From an uncultured Blautia sp. (GTDB lineage Bacteria > Bacillota > Clostridia > Lachnospirales > Lachnospiraceae): 34,758 nt of DNA. Under the pieces are notes generated by a model. The model was not told where the DNA came from. It ran no database searches and saw nothing but the letters and a program-made list of their open reading frames with translations. Shown piece after piece: positions 25,217-34,150 of the stretch (position 1 is its first letter; every line of letters begins with the position of its first letter). The stretch covers positions 1 to 34,758 of the forward strand of contig CAOJIB010000010.1 of assembly GCA_948436455.1 (NCBI GenBank). Direction: 5' to 3'. A program made the position numbers and the translations under genes.

Positions 25217-26041
25217 CTATTTCACCGCACCCATGGTCATTCCCGCAATCATATGCTTCTGTACCAAGATTGCAAAAATCAGCACCGGTATGGTGATTAC
25301 TGTGCCTACCGCGGCGATCTGCCCCCAGATCGTTCCCTGAGGCGTCAAAAGCCCCGGCACGCCCACCGGCATGGTGGCCGTATGCCTGCCGGTCAAAATC
25401 AGTGCCATCAGGAATTCATTCCAGGAATTGATCGCGCAGAAGACGGCGGTTGCCGCCAGGCCGCTTTTTGCCAACGGAACGTCGATCCGCAAAAAGACGT
25501 TGAACCAGGAATAGCCGTCTACCCGAGCCGCCTCATCGATTTCCTTGGGAATAGCATCGAAAAAGCCTTTCATCATCCAGATCACAAAGGGGAGGTTAAA
25601 CGCCACATGGGCGATCACAATGCCCACAAAGCTATCCAGCAGGCGCACCTTACTCATCAGAAGATACAGTGGAAGAGCCAGAACGACCACCGGCGTAAAG
25701 CGGGTCCCCAAAAGATAATTGAGAAGCAGCTTGTCCCTGCCGGTTTTAAATCTGGAAAACGCGTAGGCGGAGGGAAGTCCCAGGCCCAGGCCGATCCCTA
25801 CGGTAGCCAGCATGATGATAATACTATTTTTCAGATTCAAAAGGAATCCTTTATCCAGGAATGCTTCCCGGTAATTGCTCAGCGTCGCTTGAAAAAATAC
25901 TTTGGGCGGGATCGCAAAGGCGTCCACCCGGGTCTTAAAGGACGTCAGAATCAGCCAAAAATATGGGAGAAGAGCGATGATCAGAAATATGATCAGGAAA
26001 ATATAGATCCCAATGAGTTTTCGTTTTTTACTTTTCTGCAT
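25217..26041 (-). CDS. Carbohydrate ABC transporter permease (MalG type)
   Basis: A 274-residue inner-membrane permease of a CUT1 sugar importer. About six transmembrane segments are visible, and the cytoplasmic EAA loop reads EIDEAARVDGYSWFNVFLRIDVPLAKSG. It shares one base with the upstream permease stop (TAATG), so the two are translationally coupled. No ATPase is encoded in the operon; a shared MsmK/UgpC-type ATPase elsewhere is expected, as is common in this class. Confidence 0.94.
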   Translation of the reverse strand: MQKSKKRKLIGIYIFLIIFLIIALLPYFWLILTSFKTRVDAFAIPPKVFFQATLSNYREAFLDKGFLLNLKNSIIIMLATVGIGLGLGLPSAYAFSRFKTGRDKLLLNYLLGTRFTPVVVLALPLYLLMSKVRLLDSFVGIVIAHVAFNLPFVIWMMKGFFDAIPKEIDEAARVDGYSWFNVFLRIDVPLAKSGLAATAVFCAINSWNEFLMALILTGRHTATMPVGVPGLLTPQGTIWGQIAAVGTVITIPVLIFAILVQKHMIAGMTMGAVK

Positions 26042-26934
26042 TACTCTTCACCTCCCATGGCAAATTTCTGGTAAAACATCCCGCAGATCTGCAGGACGAT
26101 GAACAATACGACGCAGACTGCCGCCGCATAGCTGAAATTAAAGGATACGAACGCCTGCCGGTAGGTAAAGATATCGATGACCTCCGTGGCGTTTCCCGGA
26201 CCGCCGCCGGTCAGGATAAACGGCTTATCGAATTCCTTGAAAGTTTCCATCGCCCGAAGGAGAATCCCGACCACCAGGACCGGTTTCATCAGCGGCAGCG
26301 TCACGTAGCGGAAGATCTGGCTTCCGGACGCGCCGTCTACTTTCGCCGCTTCATAATATTCTCCGGAAATCGACTGCAGGCCGGCTAAAAAGACCAGTCC
26401 CATATAGGGCGCCCATTCCCAGACGTCCATCAGGATGACCACAATCATAGCCAGCACCGGGCTGTCCGTCAAGATCGTCGGCAATGGAAGGTGGAGCGTG
26501 TCCACCAACCATACGTACAAGCCGAACTGCGGGTTTAAGAAGAAACTGAACATAAGGCCTATAATGAGCGGCGCCACCATCATCGGGATCAGCGTCAACG
26601 ATGTGAACACCCGCTGGAACCGAATGATGCTGTTCAGCGCCATCGCTAGGATAATTCCCAGAGCCACTTCCAAGATCACGGCAAAGAACATAAATAGAAA
26701 CGTCTTGCCCATGGAATTCCAGAATTCCATATCCTGAAACATCCGGATATAATTCTGCAGGCCTACAAATACATTTTCGCTTCCCGCACTAGATATTTTA
26801 TAATCGAAGAAGCTAATCTTCAATGTGTACAAAAGAGGCCCCAGTGTAATCGCTGTCAGTGTGAGAAATGCGGGCAGATGAAAAGCCACCGCCAGATGGG
26901 AATAATTCTGCAGTTTTCTATTCTTCTTTAACAT
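26041..26934 (-). CDS. Carbohydrate ABC transporter permease (MalF type)
   Basis: A 297-residue permease forming the heterodimer with the MalG-type protein. It has about six hydrophobic segments and an EAA loop EYYEAAKVDGASGSQIFRYVTLPLMKP. GAGAGGA precedes the start. It lies 24 bases after the solute-binding protein gene and overlaps the next permease by one base. Confidence 0.94.
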   Translation of the reverse strand: MLKKNRKLQNYSHLAVAFHLPAFLTLTAITLGPLLYTLKISFFDYKISSAGSENVFVGLQNYIRMFQDMEFWNSMGKTFLFMFFAVILEVALGIILAMALNSIIRFQRVFTSLTLIPMMVAPLIIGLMFSFFLNPQFGLYVWLVDTLHLPLPTILTDSPVLAMIVVILMDVWEWAPYMGLVFLAGLQSISGEYYEAAKVDGASGSQIFRYVTLPLMKPVLVVGILLRAMETFKEFDKPFILTGGGPGNATEVIDIFTYRQAFVSFNFSYAAAVCVVLFIVLQICGMFYQKFAMGGEE

Positions 26935-26958
26935 ACTATTCCTCTCTTATGTACCTGC

Positions 26959-28361
26959 TTACTGGTAGCTAATCGGCAGCTTGTCGCCCAGCTCCTCGGT
27001 AAATTGCGCCGCCGCATTGTCCAACGCCTGCTGCGGAGTCGTCTCGCCGGTAATCGCATTGGACAGCTCCAGCATCAAAATCTCATCCATCTTTGGCCAT
27101 TCGGCGATCCTAGGCCTGGTCGTACTGATCTCATACGCCTTCTGAGACGCTTCCCAGTAGGGAATGTCGGCCAGCTCCGGATCCTCGTAACTGGAGGACA
27201 GATTCGGGAAACCGCCGTCCAGCGCGATATTCTTCTGTACTTCCGGCGTATTGAACCACTGCATAAATACCCATGCGGCTTCCGGATTCTTGGAATCTGT
27301 CGGAATATAGAAGCCCCAGCCGCCGTAATGCGCCGCTTCCGCTTCTTTCTTCGGCGCCAGGCCATAGCCTACCCAGCAATCACAGAGGAATCCTCCGCCT
27401 CCAACGCGGCGAAGCAGTCGTTGAACAGAATCGTCATCGCTGCGATACCCTGCTGCATTTCCGTCGTCTGCTCGTCCCAGGTCTTGCTAGCGATGCCTTC
27501 CGGGGCAAACTGCGTCAGATCACAGAAATATTCCAGGGACGCTACGGATTCCGGAGAATTGATCGCGATATTTCCTTCTTCGTCAAAAACGCCGCCGCCA
27601 AAGGACCACGCGTAATTCAGCCACTCGCAGGTCGTCGCGTCGTGCCGCTTGCCGGACATGGACACGCCGTAGAAGTTTGTCTTTAATTCCTCTCCCGCCA
27701 GCATTTCGCCTTTTTCCCGAGTAAAGAATTCCGCTACGTCGCGGTAGGCATCCCAATCCGTAGGAACGGTCAAATCGTAGCCGTAAGTCTCCTTGAAAGC
27801 CGCCTGCTCGTCGGCATTTTCAAACAGATCCTTCCGATATGCCAGCATGCCGATGCAGGAATTGGCCGATACACCGTAAATCGTTCCCTGCCATTCGCCG
27901 GAGGCTTCCCATAAGCCCTGGATGACATCCGATTCATCATAATCCTCGATGATGCTTAAGGATTCATCCTCCATGAATTTGTCCAGCGGCTGGATATAGT
28001 CATTCTCTACCAGATTGCCCAGGAACTGATAGGGCGCCGCGATAATATCATAAGCCCCAGAGCCGCTCTCAAAGGCCAACGTCTCTTTCTGGATGACGTT
28101 GTCATAGGGAGCCATTTCCAGATCCACGGTAATCCCGGTTTCTTCTGTAAATTTATCCAGCTGTTTTTTCAGCGCTTCCGTCGGCGTCTGCTGCTCCGCG
28201 ATCATATAAAGCGTCGTTCCTTCAAAACGCTTTGCGCCCGTGCCTTCTTCCGAAGACGCCGTCTTGGCGTCGTTCCCCCCGGAGGCTCCGCCGCATCCAA
28301 CCATTCCTACTGCACAAACTGCCGCCAATGCGGCCGCCAGCCATCTCGTTCCTTTTCTCAT
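26959..28361 (-). pseudogene. Sugar ABC transporter solute-binding lipoprotein, interrupted by a -1 frameshift near 27372
   Basis: This encodes an extracellular CUT1-type substrate-binding protein in two frames. The first part (28361 down to a TAG at 27371-27369, 330 residues) has a lipoprotein signal, MRKGTRWLAAALAAVCAVG followed by M-V-G-C, and the binding-protein core. The second part continues at 27372 in the -1 frame to the stop at 26959, with GYGLAPKKEAEA, GGWGFYIP and MQWFNTPEVQKNIAL, the normal C-terminal lobe. Rejoined at the GGG, the product is about 467 residues and reads smoothly as I-A-G-V-G-Y-G. Loss of one G from a GGGG run explains it. It could be a true mutation or a sequencing error; no slippery heptamer for programmed shifting is present. 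Confidence 0.85.
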
Positions 28362-28399
28362 AGTTCTTCCCTTTCTACTTTTTTAAAGTTTTGCATACC

Positions 28400-28421
28400 C
28401 CTTTGGCATATGGCCCAAAGG
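28400..28421 (-). repeat. Hairpin upstream of the solute-binding protein gene
   Basis: CCTTTGG and CCAAAGG pair around an 8-base loop in the 193-base gap between the dehydrogenase and the binding-protein gene. Without a T-run it is more likely a transcript-processing or stabilising hairpin, often seen before abundant binding proteins; this is inferred. Confidence 0.5.
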
Positions 28422-28554
28422 CGGATGTGCCGCCGTACTGTACTGCGCCCGCACACCCGTCTGTGTCTCTATATGCGGCCCGGGCTTTTCCCGCTCATCG
28501 TTTTGCCCCCATCTCAGTCCGTATATGTATGCCTTCTTCTAGGAACAGCTATAT

Positions 28555-29592
28555 TTATTTGTCCCATTCTCCATATTTCGCAATAATCTTATCCTTGATC
28601 ATCTGGCAGAATTCATCCGTTACCTGGAAATCATTGACAACGGTGTACCAGTAATCGTGGCTCTCCAGGAATTCTTTTTCGTATTTGATCGCCTCGAATA
28701 CATCCTCCCAGGTAATGCCCATGCCTTCCGGCCGAATTTCCACGCCCGCCCGGTAAATGATGTCCAGGATGCCGTCCGGATCGTTATTTCCCATCGCGGA
28801 GCCTACGAAAATCCCTAAGCATACCGGCTGGCCGTGGATAAATTTCTTCTTCGTCAAATATTCCAGCGTATAGAACAAGAAATGGTCGCTTCCCTCGATG
28901 GGTCTGGGATTCCAGCCATTGTTATGGAAAGCGCCGCCGCCCCAGCGCAGGCCCTCGGTCAAGATGCGGATGCCTTTTTCACTCAGCGCGTAGATCTCAT
29001 CCAGACCATCTACTACGGACTGGTAGACTCCTTTGACTTCATCTACCATCTCCTGGTCGTAGGGCCATTTTTCCTCGCATTTGCCATGATCCGCCGCGTA
29101 CTTCCAGTCGAAAGTTGAATTGTTATAGCAGAGTACGTCGCATACGCCGCTGCGGTTCAGCGCCTTCGGGCCATTCTGGATAATATCATAATCCACATAG
29201 ACGGCTACCGGCTCCACATAACCGATATACCGTACCACGCTGTTGAAACGGATTCCGGCGCGATGGCCGAATACTGCGTTGGTCGCAATGGCCGTGGGCA
29301 CCTGATACAGCGGCATATGGCTCTTCCATGCGGCCATCTTCGCATAGTCCACTGCCTGGCCGCCGCCAAGGCCGATAACCGATTCGAACTTCGGAAGCTT
29401 TTCCAGATTTGCCATGATCTCATCGTATTCCAGTGTTTTTACAAAATGTACGATGCAGTCCTCGTCAAATTCGTCTTTAAACTTGTCCCAGAGGTCTTCC
29501 ATCGTTACAACCAGATACGGCCGCTGCACAATGTTTTTCAATTCTCCTACTAGATTCCGTCCATAGATGGTTGTAAATAATTTCTTTGCCAT
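28555..29592 (-). CDS. Iron-containing alcohol dehydrogenase family protein (G1PDH/AraM-like)
   Basis: A 345-residue NAD(P)-dependent dehydrogenase of the Fe-ADH / dehydroquinate-synthase-like superfamily. VIGLGGGQAVDYAKMAA is the dinucleotide-binding loop. Likely metal ligands are the Asp in SGVCDVLC, the His in GSDHFLFY and the His in HGQPVCLG, the pattern of glycerol-1-phosphate dehydrogenase and AraM. It does not match EgsA/AraM closely enough to name the substrate. It is the first gene of the operon, starting after AGAGGA and a strong promoter. With the aminotransferase it could oxidise a polyol or amino-polyol and then transaminate the product. Confidence 0.85.
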   Translation of the reverse strand: MAKKLFTTIYGRNLVGELKNIVQRPYLVVTMEDLWDKFKDEFDEDCIVHFVKTLEYDEIMANLEKLPKFESVIGLGGGQAVDYAKMAAWKSHMPLYQVPTAIATNAVFGHRAGIRFNSVVRYIGYVEPVAVYVDYDIIQNGPKALNRSGVCDVLCYNNSTFDWKYAADHGKCEEKWPYDQEMVDEVKGVYQSVVDGLDEIYALSEKGIRILTEGLRWGGGAFHNNGWNPRPIEGSDHFLFYTLEYLTKKKFIHGQPVCLGIFVGSAMGNNDPDGILDIIYRAGVEIRPEGMGITWEDVFEAIKYEKEFLESHDYWYTVVNDFQVTDEFCQMIKDKIIAKYGEWDK

Positions 29593-29641
29593 TTTCTTCC
29601 TCTTCCTTTCTTTTTTCTTCGTGTTTTATTTTTAAATGTAG

Positions 29642-29692
29642 TTTATAAATATTATTTATAAATATAGTATACTTAAACTCTTTATTTGTCAA
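29642..29692 (-). promoter_or_regulatory. Operon promoter with downstream AT-rich palindrome (candidate ROK operator)
   Basis: On the minus strand TTGACA (29692-29687), a 17-base spacer and TACTAT (29669-29664). A perfect 21-base palindrome at 29642-29662 (core TATAAATATTATTTATA) lies just past the -10 box, over the expected transcription start, where a repressor would block. AT-rich TTATTT/AAATAA-like sites are typical of ROK repressors such as NagC. A second repeat, AATAAG-TGG-CTTATT, is at 29709-29723, upstream of the -35 box. Confidence 0.72.
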
Positions 29693-29742
29693 TGACTATA
29701 TTTTTATAAATAAGTGGCTTATTATTTGTTTATTATACACAA

Positions 29743-29788
29743 AAAAGAACCGGCTTCTATTGCCTATCGACATAGACGCGGTTCTTTT
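29743..29788. repeat. Perfect 10-bp inverted repeat with A/T flanks
   Basis: AAAAGAACCG and CGGTTCTTTT pair around 26 bases, between the divergent dehydrogenase and DUF1847 genes. It could act as a bidirectional terminator or structured 5' region, but no upstream gene obviously needs it. The rest of 29593-29924 holds two promoters and no gene. Confidence 0.6.
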
Positions 29789-29852
29789 GGCTTTAATTTC
29801 CTATTCTCCTCCTTCTTCGCCCGGCCCCATAAACAACCGGTGCATTTCCTTC

Positions 29853-29881
29853 TTTACTTTTCCTGCTTTAACGACTACAAT
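29853..29881 (+). promoter_or_regulatory. Promoter of the DUF1847 gene
   Basis: TTTACT (29853-29858), a 17-base spacer and TACAAT (29876-29881), 43 bases before the start codon. The -35 box is weak. Confidence 0.6.
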
Positions 29882-29924
29882 ATAGAAAACACACCCGAAA
29901 ATTTCTATAAGGAGAATTCACAAT

Positions 29925-30545
29925 ATGTATACTTGTGCGGATTGTAAAATTCTGGCATGTGTCTCCGGTACAAAAGATACCATGCCCAAAAACTGCCCGA
30001 TGCGCCAAAGCACGTTAATGGAGAAAGCCTTTGCCAACTATGCACAAGAGGAGAACAGTCGCTTTTATATTACCAGCTCCTCCATTGAAGCAGCCGGCTA
30101 CTGTCAATGGCCCCGGTTGAAGGAAACCATGGAATTTTGCAAGCGGATGCAATATAAAAAGATCGGCATCGCCTTTTGCCTGGGGCTCCAAAAAGAAGCC
30201 CATATAGTGGCCGGCCTTTTGCGCCGAGAGGGCCTGACAGTTGTATCCGTCATCTGTAAGACGGGCGGCTATCCCAAAGAAGCGGCAGGCATCCCGGCAG
30301 AATGCAAGATCCATCCCGAAGAATTCGAAACCATGTGCAATCCCATCGCCCAGGCTGCTTTCCTGAACGAACAGCAAACCAACTTCAATATTGCTCTCGG
30401 CCTGTGCGTGGGACACGATTCTCTTTTTTACAAGTATTCCAAGGCTCCCGTCACCACGCTGGTGGCCAAAGACCGGGTATTGGCCCACAATCCCTGCGGC
30501 GCCATCTACTGTGCCGACGGCTATTTTGAAGACCGCCTAAAATAA
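29925..30545 (+). CDS. DUF1847 family cysteine-rich protein
   Basis: A 206-residue protein with an N-terminal Cys cluster (Cys4, Cys7, Cys12, Cys24) that probably binds a metal. The remainder is a Rossmann-like domain with conserved GIAFCLGLQKEA and a C-terminal NPCGAIYCADGYF. This arrangement is that of the DUF1847 family common in anaerobes, whose function is not known. AAGGAG lies 9 bases before the start. It is a single-gene unit with its own promoter and terminator, divergent from the amino-sugar operon. Confidence 0.9.
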   Translation: MYTCADCKILACVSGTKDTMPKNCPMRQSTLMEKAFANYAQEENSRFYITSSSIEAAGYCQWPRLKETMEFCKRMQYKKIGIAFCLGLQKEAHIVAGLLRREGLTVVSVICKTGGYPKEAAGIPAECKIHPEEFETMCNPIAQAAFLNEQQTNFNIALGLCVGHDSLFYKYSKAPVTTLVAKDRVLAHNPCGAIYCADGYFEDRLK

Positions 30546-30566
30546 ACGCTCTAGCAAAATATCCAA

Positions 30567-30622
30567 AAAAAGAGCTCTGTTTTGCCGCATCAAAAAGCGC
30601 AGCAAAGCAAAGCTCTTTTTTC
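30567..30622. terminator. Bidirectional terminator
   Basis: AAAAAGAGCT and AGCTCTTTTT form a perfect 10-base stem with a long, partly paired loop, between the convergent DUF1847 gene and glgB. Confidence 0.85.
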
Positions 30623-30627
30623 ATATA

Positions 30628-32508
30628 TTAAAACTGAAATACGGCTACGCCGTAGGCGGGAAGCGGATACGCGATGGAAAACGGTTGATTGTCGCATTCC
30701 TGCTTTTGGGCCTTATACACTTTCGGCTCCACTATGCCCTCTTCCGTAAAAATCAACTTATACTGCTTCTTTCTGGGAACGCCCACTCGGTACTCGGGAC
30801 GCTCCACCGGCGTGAAATTGCATACGAAGAGCAGATGATTCCGCTTGGTAGGCGATTGGCGTACGAAGCTGAAAATACTCCGATCTCCATCGTTGGCGTT
30901 GATCCATGCAAAGCCTTCCGGATCATTATCCCCCGCATATAACGCCGGATACTTCTTGTACAGCTTCAAAAGACTTTGCACATATCCCTGAAGCTTTTTG
31001 TGATTTTCCTCACCCAGCAGATACCAGTCCAGCTCCCTGGCCTCGCTCCACTCCTGCAGCTGGCCGAATTCTTGACCCATAAATAAAAGCTTTTTCCCCG
31101 GATGACCAAACATAAAGGCATAGCCGGCCCGCAGATTCTTAAATTTATCGTCCAGCTCGCCGGGCATTTTATTCACCATAGAGCATTTCAAATGTACGAC
31201 TTCGTCGTGGGAAAGCACCAAGACATATTTTTCGCTGTACGCATACGTCATGGAAAAAGTCATCTTGTGATGATTGTATTTCCGAAAATAGGGGTCCAGC
31301 TTCATATACTCCAAAAAATCGTTCATCCAACCCATATTCCACTTGAGGGAAAAGCCCAGGCCACCGTCTTTGAGATCCCCGGTTACCTTCGGCCAGGCCG
31401 TGGATTCCTCCGCGATCATCAACGCGCCGGGATTACGACCGAGAACTACAGAATTCAGATGCTTTAAAAATTCCATAGCTTCCAGATTTTCATTACCACC
31501 GTATTTATTGGCCACCCACTGACCATCCTGCTTGCCGTAATCCAGATACAGCATCGAAGCCACGGCGTCCACGCGCAGCCCGTCCACATGATATTCCTCG
31601 ATCCAGAACAGGGCGTTGCCAATCAGGAAATTCTTCACCTCGTTCCGACCGTAGTTGAAAATCTTCGTTCCCCAGTCGGGATGCTCTCCCTGCCGGGGAT
31701 CCGCATGCTCGTACACGGCCGTTCCATCAAAATCCGCCAAGCCATGGGCGTCCTTGGGGAAATGTGCTGGCACCCAGTCCAAAATTACGCCGATCTTATT
31801 CTTATGGAAATAATCGATCATATATTTGAAATCCTGCGGCGTTCCATATCGGGAAGTCGGCGCATAATAACTGATCACCTGATAGCCCCAGGAACCGTCG
31901 AAAGGATGCTCGCTGATCCCCATCAATTCTATGTGGGTGTACCCCATTTCTTTTACGTATTTTGTCAGCTCATGGGCCAGCTCCCTGTAGTTATAAAAGC
32001 CGTCCTCATCCTCTTTTGTACAAGGATGCTTTTTCCAGGAGCCCAGGTGCACCTCATAGATCGCCATCGGAGAAACTTTTTCGTCGAAAGATTCACGAGT
32101 TTCCATCCACTTCTGGTCCTTCCAGGCATACTGGATATCCGTAATCCGGGACGCCGTGCCGGGACGCATCTCCGCCTCGTTGGCATAAGGATCCGCCTTA
32201 TAGAGGATTTCCCCATGGAAGCCAACAATGTAGAACTTGTATAGCTGCCCGACCTTCGCCTTTGGCACAAATACCTCGTAAATACCGATCGGGCCGACCT
32301 TTTTCATCGGATGCGCCGTCTCGTCCCACTGATTAAAATCTCCCACTACGGACACTGCCTGGGCCAAAGGGGCCCACACGGCAAAGTATACGCCTTCGCT
32401 TCTTCCGCGTTTCATGGGGTGCGCTCCCAGCTTTTTGTATATTTCATAATGGGTTCCTTCCCCGAATAAATACTGATCGTCCTTTGTGATCGTAAGCTTA
32501 CTTGCCAT
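30628..32508 (-). CDS. glgB: 1,4-alpha-glucan branching enzyme
   Basis: A 626-residue GH13 enzyme that makes alpha-1,6 branches in glycogen. An N-terminal CBM48 domain (VYFAVWAPLAQAVSVVGDFNQWD, 40-62) precedes the TIM barrel. The nucleophile is Asp314 in GLRVDAVASM and the acid/base is Glu367 in MIAEEST, 53 residues apart as in E. coli GlgB. The third carboxylate is in LSHDEVVHLK. The N1 domain of E. coli GlgB is missing, as is common in Bacillota. It starts after GGAGG and is 13 bases downstream of the amylase gene; no glgC, D, A or P is adjacent. Confidence 0.96.
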   Translation of the reverse strand: MASKLTITKDDQYLFGEGTHYEIYKKLGAHPMKRGRSEGVYFAVWAPLAQAVSVVGDFNQWDETAHPMKKVGPIGIYEVFVPKAKVGQLYKFYIVGFHGEILYKADPYANEAEMRPGTASRITDIQYAWKDQKWMETRESFDEKVSPMAIYEVHLGSWKKHPCTKEDEDGFYNYRELAHELTKYVKEMGYTHIELMGISEHPFDGSWGYQVISYYAPTSRYGTPQDFKYMIDYFHKNKIGVILDWVPAHFPKDAHGLADFDGTAVYEHADPRQGEHPDWGTKIFNYGRNEVKNFLIGNALFWIEEYHVDGLRVDAVASMLYLDYGKQDGQWVANKYGGNENLEAMEFLKHLNSVVLGRNPGALMIAEESTAWPKVTGDLKDGGLGFSLKWNMGWMNDFLEYMKLDPYFRKYNHHKMTFSMTYAYSEKYVLVLSHDEVVHLKCSMVNKMPGELDDKFKNLRAGYAFMFGHPGKKLLFMGQEFGQLQEWSEARELDWYLLGEENHKKLQGYVQSLLKLYKKYPALYAGDNDPEGFAWINANDGDRSIFSFVRQSPTKRNHLLFVCNFTPVERPEYRVGVPRKKQYKLIFTEEGIVEPKVYKAQKQECDNQPFSIAYPLPAYGVAVFQF

Positions 32509-32521
32509 GACAATATCCTCC

Positions 32522-33880
32522 CTATTCTATGGATAACAAACGGCCGCTGCAGGCTTCTACGCGCAACTGCAGATTCCCGTTTTCCGGCGTCAGAATTTCT
32601 CCTGACCAGACGTCCCGCCAGATTTTCCCTTTTGCTTTGGCAGGCTCCCGCACGGAAAGCGTTGCTTCCTGCGCATCGTTATTGACAGCCACCAAGATCT
32701 TATCCTCCTGCGTCTCTCTGGCAAAAGCATACTGGCGGTTTGTCAGGAGCAATTCCTCATAGGTTCCCTCATAGCAGGCCGGATGCTCCTTATGAAATTT
32801 CCCAAGCGCCGTGATCCACGCAAGCAGCTTTGGATCTGGCCAGGCCTTTTGCACTTCCTCAAGATCCACCGAAGGCCGTAAGGGATCGTCGTTCGGGCCA
32901 TCCTTTTTCCCTTGAATTCCCCATTCCGAGCCATAGTACAAGGAAGGAATCCCCGGCAGCGTGTACAACAGCATATAAATCGGATACACATGGACCGGCT
33001 CGTGCAGCTTGCTGACCAGACGATCCACATCGTGGTTATCCACAAAGGAATACAAACGACAGCCCCGGTAAATCCCGCCGTTTGCATCGAACTGCCGGCG
33101 GATGGTATGGGCGATTTCGAAATAATTGTGATCGTTATGGCCGGAATACAATCCCTTATGCAATTCGTAATTCGTCACGCTATGCAGCATACGATCGTTT
33201 ATATAGCGGCTGTAATCCCCGTGGATCACCTCGCCCATCAGCCAGAAATCCGCTTTCTTCTCTTTGGTCACCCGGCGGATCTCTTCCATAAAAGAAAAGT
33301 CCAGACAATCCGCGCAATCCAGCCGGATGCCATCGATATCAAACGTATCGATCCAAAAGCGGATCACATCTAAAAGGTAATCCCGTACGGCCGCCTCCGC
33401 CAAATTCAAATTCACCAGCTCAAAGCAGTTCCGCCAGGCCTCGTAGCCAAAGCCGTCGTGGTAAGGGCTGTCCCAGCCGAAATTCAGCCCCTTATACCAG
33501 CCGCAGTACGGCGACTGTTCCCGCTTCTCCTTGATATCTAAAAAGGCGAAAAATTCCCGGCCCGTGTGATTGAAAACGCCGTCCACAACTACCTTTATGC
33601 CTTTTTCATGCGCCTTTTTTACAAAACGGCGGAAATCTTCATTATCTCCCAACCGCCGGTCTACCAGCTTATAATCCCTGGTATCATATCCATGGGAGGT
33701 GGATTCAAAAAGCGGCCCTATATAGATCGCCGTGCAGCCGATTTCCGCTATATGATCTAACCACAGCTCCAATTCCGGGAAACGGTGCGTCACCTCGCCG
33801 CCTTCGTTCTGTCTTGGCGCGCCCGTCATCCCAATTGGATACATGTGATAAAATACGGCTTCTTCGTACCATTTTGCCAT
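32522..33880 (-). CDS. GH13 alpha-amylase family glycosidase
   Basis: A 452-residue glycoside hydrolase expected to cleave alpha-1,4 glucans or maltodextrins in the cytoplasm, as no signal peptide is present. The GH13 regions are clear: VVVDGVFNHTG, DGIRLDCADCLD with nucleophile Asp188, LMGEVIHGDYS with Glu217, and SFVDNHDVDRL with Asp284. An upstream in-frame ATG at 33922 is rejected; AGGAGG ten bases before 33880 sets the start. It probably forms a glycogen or maltodextrin unit with glgB. The fine specificity (amylase, neopullulanase or similar) is not determined. Confidence 0.93.
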   Translation of the reverse strand: MAKWYEEAVFYHMYPIGMTGAPRQNEGGEVTHRFPELELWLDHIAEIGCTAIYIGPLFESTSHGYDTRDYKLVDRRLGDNEDFRRFVKKAHEKGIKVVVDGVFNHTGREFFAFLDIKEKREQSPYCGWYKGLNFGWDSPYHDGFGYEAWRNCFELVNLNLAEAAVRDYLLDVIRFWIDTFDIDGIRLDCADCLDFSFMEEIRRVTKEKKADFWLMGEVIHGDYSRYINDRMLHSVTNYELHKGLYSGHNDHNYFEIAHTIRRQFDANGGIYRGCRLYSFVDNHDVDRLVSKLHEPVHVYPIYMLLYTLPGIPSLYYGSEWGIQGKKDGPNDDPLRPSVDLEEVQKAWPDPKLLAWITALGKFHKEHPACYEGTYEELLLTNRQYAFARETQEDKILVAVNNDAQEATLSVREPAKAKGKIWRDVWSGEILTPENGNLQLRVEACSGRLLSIE

Positions 33881-33936
33881 GTTTTCTATTCCTCCTGATC
33901 CTATACCTATTTCGTGCCGCATGGCATACGTGGCCT

Positions 33937-34044
33937 CAGAGTGTCGACAAAATCACCACTCTGGTAAAATTCATGGCTGCGCCATAAATTTTAAGTACTT
34001 GCAGACACAAAATGCCTGCCACTGGCAGCCATTTCGCATGCTAT
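33937..34044 (-). repeat. Hairpin array in the amylase-glgB leader, including 37-bp element copy 2
   Basis: Three hairpins stand in a row: CAGAGTG / CACTCTG (33937-33963); AAAATT-c-ATGGC / GCCAT-a-AATTTT (33966-33992); and AAATG-c-CTGCC / GGCAG-c-CATTT (34011-34034). The last is part of a 37-base element (34008-34044) shared with the acpP leader. None has a following T-run on the minus strand. No coding potential was seen across 33881-34218. Confidence 0.65.
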
Positions 34045-34150
34045 AGCAATTCCAATTCAAGGTCCTACCCATAGCTAACATTTACTTTATTCGCAACTTA
34101 CAGAACGCCTATACAGCATACTTATGGCATAGAATATCTTTCCAATTGCT

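Noticed and set aside
24728..26074. A 448-codon open frame on the plus strand
   Set aside because: It lies antisense to nagB and the MalG-type permease, which have clear family motifs. Its product is rich in His, Arg and Gln with no recognisable domain, as expected for a mirror frame of a GC-biased gene.
27360..27385. Programmed -1 frameshifting in the solute-binding protein gene
   Set aside because: No X-XXY-YYZ slippery heptamer is present at the shift and no downstream pseudoknot was recognised; binding proteins are not known to use this. A lost G is simpler.
31588..32244. A 218-codon plus-strand frame inside glgB
   Set aside because: It is antisense to a fully conserved GH13 gene, has no ribosome site, and resembles no family.
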